Assembly (NCBI GenBank): GCA_022701925.1
Contig: JAKONM010000194.1
Span: 1 to 9,156 of the forward strand
Reading direction: 5' to 3'
DNA from: Microbacteriaceae bacterium
GTDB lineage: Bacteria; Actinomycetota; Actinomycetes; Actinomycetales; Microbacteriaceae
DNA length: 9,156 bases
Shown: positions 5,734-9,156 of the stretch, piece by piece
Layout: each line of letters starts with the position of its first letter
Numbering within the stretch: position 1 is the first letter of the stretch
The notes under the pieces: generated by a model
Seen by the model: the letters and a program-made list of their open reading frames with translations, nothing else
Databases searched by the model: none
Told to the model about the DNA's origin: nothing
Made by a program: the position numbers and the translations under genes

Positions 5734-5739
5734 CGTCGC

Positions 5740-6834
5740 GTGACGGGCAGCGGGACGGACGGACGCACGCGGGTCGCGCTGGTGTTCGGGGGCAGGTCCA
5801 GCGAGCACAGCATCTCGTGCGTGACCGCGGCGGGCGTGCTGGGCGCGATCGACCGGGACCGCTTCGAGGTCGTGCCGGTCGGCATCACCCGCGAGGGCGC
5901 CTTCGTGCTGGAACGCGACGAGCCCGGGGCCTTCTCGCTGGAGGGGGACGCGCTGCCCGAGGTGCGCGACGACGGCAGCCGCATCCTGTGGCCCGACTCC
6001 ACGGCCGGCCGGGCGCTGCACGTGCGACGCCCCGACGGGACGGTCGAGCCGCTCGGCGACGTCGACGTCGCCTTCCCGATCCTGCACGGCCCCTTCGGCG
6101 AGGACGGCACGATCCAGGGCCTGTTCGAGCTGATCGGGCTGCCCTACGCGGGCAACGGCGTGCTGGCGTCGGCGGTGGGCATGGACAAGCACTTCACCAA
6201 GACGGTGCTGCAGGCGGCCGGCGTGCCGGTGGCGCCCTGGATCACCGTCACGCGGGCCGACCGCACCGACCAGGCCTTCCTGCGGCGCCGCGTCGCCGGC
6301 CTCGGCTACCCGGTGTTCGTGAAGCCGGCCCGCGCCGGGTCGTCCGTCGGCGTCTCCCGGGTCGAGGACCCGTCGCAGCTCGACGCGGCGCTGGACACCG
6401 CCTTCGCGGAGGACTCGCGGGTGCTGGTCGAACGCGGGCTGGTCGGGCGCGAGCTGGAGATCGGGATGCTCGGCAGCCGCACGGGCGGCCCGGCCCGCAC
6501 CTCCGCCGTCGGCGAGATCGTGGTCACCGGCCGCGCCTTCTACGACTTCGAGGCCAAGTACCTGGGCGCGGCGGGCATCGACCTGGTCTGCCCCGCACCG
6601 CTGGGCGACGGCGAGCTCGCCGAGCTGGAGCGCCTGGCCGTGCGCGCCTTCGAGGCGATCGACGGCCGCGGCCTGGCCCGCGTCGACGTCTTCCTGACCG
6701 ACGAGGGGTTCGTCGTGAACGAGATCAACACCCTGCCCGGCTTCACCCCCGTCTCCATGTACCCGCGCGTGTGGCAGGAGGCGGGAGTCGAGTACGCGGA
6801 CCTCATCACGGAGCTGCTGACGCTGGCCCGATGA
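5740..6834 (+). CDS. ddl: D-alanine--D-alanine ligase
   Basis: 364 residues, ATP-grasp fold, cytoplasmic. It joins two D-alanines for the end of the peptidoglycan stem peptide, a later step of the pathway begun by MurA upstream. The N-terminal FGGRSSEHSIS (16-26) contains the expected D-Ala1-binding Glu (E22). HGPFGEDG is at 116-123. The ATP-binding lysine segment YPVFVKPARAGSSVGVSRV lies at nt 6307-6363. FYDFEAKY ends in Y274, matching E. coli DdlB Tyr216; D-Ala-D-Lac ligases have Phe there, so ordinary D-Ala-D-Ala specificity is expected rather than vancomycin-resistance type. NEINTLPG (327-334) is the metal-binding end. GTG start at 5740, 9 bp after the marR-type stop, without a Shine-Dalgarno but with a TANNNT box six bases upstream. 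The stop overlaps the next gene as ATGA. Confidence 0.96.
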   Translation: MTGSGTDGRTRVALVFGGRSSEHSISCVTAAGVLGAIDRDRFEVVPVGITREGAFVLERDEPGAFSLEGDALPEVRDDGSRILWPDSTAGRALHVRRPDGTVEPLGDVDVAFPILHGPFGEDGTIQGLFELIGLPYAGNGVLASAVGMDKHFTKTVLQAAGVPVAPWITVTRADRTDQAFLRRRVAGLGYPVFVKPARAGSSVGVSRVEDPSQLDAALDTAFAEDSRVLVERGLVGRELEIGMLGSRTGGPARTSAVGEIVVTGRAFYDFEAKYLGAAGIDLVCPAPLGDGELAELERLAVRAFEAIDGRGLARVDVFLTDEGFVVNEINTLPGFTPVSMYPRVWQEAGVEYADLITELLTLAR

Positions 6835-7337
6835 ACCGCCTCCCCGTCGCCGCGGCCGTCGCCGCCGCCTGCCTGGTGCTGGCCGGCTGCGCCAGCACGG
6901 TCGCCCTGGAGCCCGCGCCGGACGCGACGAGCGCCGCGTGCGCCGGCGTGGTCGTGGGCCTGCCGCAGACGATCGCCCAGGCCGACCGCCGCAACACCGA
7001 CGCGCAGGGCACGGCCGCCTGGGGCACCCCCGCCTCGGTCACCCTGCGGTGCGGCGTCGAGACCCCGGATGCGAGCGCCCTGCCCTGCACCACCGTCGAG
7101 GGCGTCGACTGGCTGCTGCAGGACCGCGGGGACGACCGGGTGCTCACGACCTACGGCCGCACGCCGGGCGTGCAGGTGCTGACGACGCCGGAGACGTCGG
7201 CCAACGACGCGCTGCAGGCGCTGAGCGCGGCGGTGGCGGACGGCACCCGCGGCACGCAGCGCGAGTGCCTCTCCGACCCGGGATCGACCGCCTCGCCGGG
7301 CGCCTCGCTCGCCCCGACGCCCTCCGCCGCTCCGTGA
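6831..7337 (+). CDS. DUF3515-family putative lipoprotein
   Basis: 168 residues. The first 19 form a lipoprotein signal peptide: short basic start (MNR), hydrophobic AAAVAAACLVL and lipobox LAGC with acceptor C20. The mature protein should be lipid-anchored on the outer face of the membrane. The body has the pattern of the actinobacterial DUF3515 family: an early Cys and LPQTIAQADRR, AAWGTPASVTLRCG, a further Cys before VEGVDWLL, and LTTYGRTPGVQV. The mature body has cysteines in C-AGVV, LRCG, LPCTT and RECL, perhaps disulphide-bonded. The last ~20 residues (Ser/Pro/Ala) are probably disordered. The gene sits between ddl and thiL, as it does in related actinobacteria, overlapping both by 4 bp. 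Function is unknown; the position next to ddl may hint at an envelope role, but this is only inference. Confidence 0.85.
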   Translation: MNRLPVAAAVAAACLVLAGCASTVALEPAPDATSAACAGVVVGLPQTIAQADRRNTDAQGTAAWGTPASVTLRCGVETPDASALPCTTVEGVDWLLQDRGDDRVLTTYGRTPGVQVLTTPETSANDALQALSAAVADGTRGTQRECLSDPGSTASPGASLAPTPSAAP

Positions 7338-8314
7338 CGGACGACCTGGGCGGGGTCGGCGAGCTGGCCGCGCTCTCCCGCATCCTGCCGCGCCTGGGCG
7401 GCGCCGCGGCCCTGGTGGGGCCGGGGGACGACGCCGCGCTGCTCGCCGCGCCCGACGCCCGGGTGCTGCTGAGCACCGACGTGATGGTGGAGGGGCCGGA
7501 CTTCCGGCTCGCCTGGTCGACGCCGCACGAGCTGGGCCGCAAAGCGATCGCCACCAACCTGGCCGACGTGGCCGCGATGGGCGGCGTCGCCACCGGTCTG
7601 CTCGTGGCGATCGCCGCGCCGCCCTCGACCCCGGTGGCCTTCCTGGAGGCCGTCGCGGACGGGATGGCCGCCGCCTGCGCGCGGCTGTCGCCCGGCGTCG
7701 GCGTGGTCGGCGGCGACCTGACGGCCTCGTCGGTGCTGACGATCGCGGTGACGGTCTCGGGCTCGCTGCAGGGCCGGGCGCCCGTGCTGCGGTCGGGCGC
7801 CCGTCCCGGCGACGCGCTCGCCTACGCGGGCTCGCTGGGGCTGGCGGCCGCGGGGCTGCGGCTGCTGTTCGCGGCGGGGGAGCGGGATCCGCGGGCGGTC
7901 GACGCGCTGCGCCGTTCCCGGTCCGCGCTGCTGGCCGCGCAGCTGGCGCCGGAGCCGCCGGTGCACGCCGGGCCGATCGCGGCGGAGGCGGGCGCCACGG
8001 CGATGCTCGACGTCTCGGACGGGCTGCTGCGCGACGGCTCCCGCATCGCCCGCGGCAGCGGCGTCGCCCTCGACCTCGACCCGCGCGCCCTCGAGGCGGA
8101 GGTGCGCGGGGTCGTGTCGGCCAGCGGCTGCAGCCGCGAGGAGGCGCGTTCGGCGGTCCTCGCCGGCGGGGAGGACCACGGGCTGCTGGCGACCTTCCCC
8201 GGCCTGGTGCCGGCGCCCTTCCGGCGGCTGGGACGGGTGCTCGAGGGCCCGGCCGAGGTGCGCCTGGGCGGCCGTCCGCTGGGCGACGAGGGCTGGGACT
8301 CCTTCGCCCCCTGA
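7334..8314 (+). CDS. thiL: thiamine-monophosphate kinase
   Basis: 326 residues, about normal for ThiL, which uses ATP to convert thiamine monophosphate to the cofactor thiamine diphosphate in the cytosol. It belongs to the PurM/SelD-like fold with two homologous halves. Motifs: GPGDDAALL (29-37, Mg-ATP-binding aspartates D32/D33), STDVMVEGPDF (47-57), NLADVAAMGG (75-84), GGDLT (D128), DVSDGLL (226-232) and GGEDHGLLATF near the C-terminus. The GTG start overlaps the upstream lipoprotein stop as GTGA, so it probably depends on translation from ddl onward. No TPP riboswitch would be expected inside this operon and none was seen. It ends 16 bp before the convergent rsmD. Confidence 0.95.
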   Translation: MTDDLGGVGELAALSRILPRLGGAAALVGPGDDAALLAAPDARVLLSTDVMVEGPDFRLAWSTPHELGRKAIATNLADVAAMGGVATGLLVAIAAPPSTPVAFLEAVADGMAAACARLSPGVGVVGGDLTASSVLTIAVTVSGSLQGRAPVLRSGARPGDALAYAGSLGLAAAGLRLLFAAGERDPRAVDALRRSRSALLAAQLAPEPPVHAGPIAAEAGATAMLDVSDGLLRDGSRIARGSGVALDLDPRALEAEVRGVVSASGCSREEARSAVLAGGEDHGLLATFPGLVPAPFRRLGRVLEGPAEVRLGGRPLGDEGWDSFAP

Positions 8315-8315
8315 G

Positions 8316-8340
8316 CCGCGTCCGCGGCCGTCAGACGCGG
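8316..8340. terminator. weak hairpin at the thiL/rsmD convergent junction
   Basis: CCGCGTC (8316-8322) pairs with GACGCGG (8334-8340), a 7-bp stem with an 11-nt loop that overlaps the rsmD stop codon. It is placed where a bidirectional terminator is expected, but there is no T-run and short GC stems are common here, so the call is tentative. Confidence 0.25.
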
Positions 8341-8891
8341 ACGAGCACGTGCACCGCGGTGTCGCCGTAGCGGCGGGTGCGCTCCAGCACCAGCCCCGGC
8401 GGCAGCACCGGCTCGGGGGAGCGGGTGGAGCGCTCCAGCAGCGCCACCGCGTCGGGCCCCAGCCGCGGCGCCAGCGCGACCAGGTCGGCCGCGACCTCGT
8501 CGTCGCCCAGGTCGTACGGGGGGTCCAGGAACACCAGGTCCGCGGGTCCGCCGGGCTGCGCCAGGTGCGCGCGCACCGACTGCTGCACCACCTGCACCGC
8601 CAGCGGGCCGGGCGCGGCGGCGGAGAGCCGCGCCGCGTTGTCCCGGATCGTCCTGGCCGCGCGCGGCGCGCGCTCCACGAGCACCGCGGAGGCCGCGCCG
8701 CGGCTCAGCGCCTCCAGCCCGAACGCGCCCGAGCCGGCGTAGAGGTCGAGCACCGCCGCGCCCTCGACCGCGTCCCGCGCCTCGAGCATCGAGAAGAGCG
8801 CCTCACGGGTGCGGTCGCTGGTCGGGCGGGTGCCGTCGGGCGGCACGGACAGCTGCAGCGAGCCGGCCCACCCGGCGACGATCCTCGGCAC
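8331..8891 (-). CDS. rsmD: 16S rRNA (guanine-966-N2)-methyltransferase
   Basis: 186 residues, normal for RsmD, an S-adenosylmethionine-dependent enzyme that methylates G966 of 16S rRNA during 30S assembly. The N-terminus PRIVAGWAGS leads into RPTSDRTREALFSML (22-36, the family's RNA-binding signature). The SAM-binding loop is VLDLYAGSGAFGLEALSRGA (47-66), and the catalytic DPPY is at 123-126. GTG 8891-8889 was chosen because GGGAGG (8905-8900) lies 8 nt upstream and the protein then begins at the standard position. An upstream GTG at 8909 would add six non-conserved residues and place the ribosome-binding site inside the gene. Convergent with thiL and divergent from recG, with 62 bp between the rsmD and recG starts. 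Confidence 0.93.
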   Translation of the reverse strand: MPRIVAGWAGSLQLSVPPDGTRPTSDRTREALFSMLEARDAVEGAAVLDLYAGSGAFGLEALSRGAASAVLVERAPRAARTIRDNAARLSAAAPGPLAVQVVQQSVRAHLAQPGGPADLVFLDPPYDLGDDEVAADLVALAPRLGPDAVALLERSTRSPEPVLPPGLVLERTRRYGDTAVHVLVRV

Positions 8892-8941
8892 CCGCCAAGC
8901 CTCCCGCACCCGCGCCGTGCGCGGGTGTCGGAGCCGCTTCC

Positions 8942-8947
8942 TACGAT
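8942..8947 (+). promoter_or_regulatory. candidate leaderless -10 of recG
   Basis: TACGAT matches TANNNT and lies six bases (GTGGTC) before ATG 8954, placing the transcription start on or next to the start codon. No Shine-Dalgarno precedes the ATG and no clear -35 is visible. Confidence 0.5.
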
Positions 8948-8953
8948 GTGGTC

Positions 8954-9156
8954 ATGGCAGGGCCGCTCGACCAGCGACTCGATCCCGTCGTGGGGGATCG
9001 CACCGCGAAGACGCTGAGCAAGCAGCTGGGGCTCGTCACCGTCGGCGACCTGCTGGCGCACTACCCGCGGCGCTACGTGAAGCGCGGCGAGCTGAGCCGC
9101 CTGGACGCCCTGCCGCTCGAGACCGACGTGACCATCGTCGCGGAGGTGCTGCGCGC
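8954..9156 (+). CDS. recG: ATP-dependent DNA helicase RecG, 5' part
   Basis: The first 67 codons of a gene cut by the window end. RecG is a monomeric dsDNA translocase that remodels stalled forks and Holliday junctions. Only the start of its N-terminal wedge region is present: PLDQRLDPVVGDRTAKTL, then LVTVGDLLAHYPRRYVKRG, a block highly typical of RecG in which the GDLLAHYPRRY segment is diagnostic, followed by DVTIVAEVL, the first strand of the OB-fold. The helicase motifs lie outside. ATG 8954 fits the expected N-terminus; no ribosome-binding site precedes it, but a TANNNT box at the leaderless distance does. rsmD next to recG is a common actinobacterial arrangement and supports both calls. 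Confidence 0.92.
   Translation, partial: MAGPLDQRLDPVVGDRTAKTLSKQLGLVTVGDLLAHYPRRYVKRGELSRLDALPLETDVTIVAEVLR

Noticed and set aside
8889..8909. Upstream GTG (8909) as the rsmD start
   Set aside because: It adds six residues not typical of RsmD and would bury the good GGGAGG ribosome-binding site, which is correctly spaced for GTG 8891.
8946..8948. ATG at 8946 as a recG start
   Set aside because: It is out of frame with the RecG sequence and lies within the proposed -10 box.
1..9156. tRNA, rRNA, CRISPR array, transposase, phage or defence genes
   Set aside because: None could be recognised on either strand; nearly all of the window is accounted for by housekeeping genes and the short intergenic elements listed.

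Overview
The window comes from a very GC-rich actinobacterial chromosome. Gene order (leuC-leuD-murA-plsC-gpsA ... ddl-DUF3515 lipoprotein-thiL, rsmD reversed, recG), frequent GTG/TTG starts, 1-8 bp gene overlaps and probable leaderless starts all fit the Microbacteriaceae or a close relative. That family assignment is inference from gene order and codon style; no rRNA or other marker lies in the window.

Layout. (1) 1-4680, plus strand: the 3' end of leuC, leuD, murA, plsC and gpsA form a tightly packed run. leuC/leuD overlap by 1 bp, leuD/murA by 4 bp and murA/plsC by 8 bp. Only plsC-gpsA has a gap (73 bp), and a 25-codon small ORF spans it, touching both neighbours, over a hairpin that covers the gpsA ribosome-binding site. 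(2) 4681-5739: an apparently accessory block set between gpsA and ddl. It holds a minus-strand integral membrane protein gene and a divergent MarR-type regulator, with paired palindromic operators between them. A large imperfect inverted repeat (4705-4791) lies at the gpsA-proximal edge. The membrane protein frame runs through this repeat and about 200 bp antisense into gpsA. (3) 5740-8314, plus: ddl, a DUF3515-type lipoprotein and thiL, joined by 4-bp stop/start overlaps. (4) 8331-8891, minus: rsmD. (5) 8954 to the window end, plus: the start of recG.

Functionally the window is mostly housekeeping: leucine biosynthesis (LeuCD isomerase), peptidoglycan precursors (MurA, Ddl), phospholipid backbone synthesis (GpsA makes glycerol-3-phosphate, PlsC acylates lysophosphatidate), thiamine diphosphate synthesis (ThiL), 16S rRNA methylation (RsmD) and recombination/fork repair (RecG). 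No defence system, CRISPR array, transposase, tRNA or rRNA was found. The unusual content is regulatory and structural: the gpsA leader, the MarR operator pair, the palindromic repeat and its C-terminal extension of a membrane protein, a 13-bp inverted repeat inside murA, and three starts with the same TANNNT-N6-start geometry.
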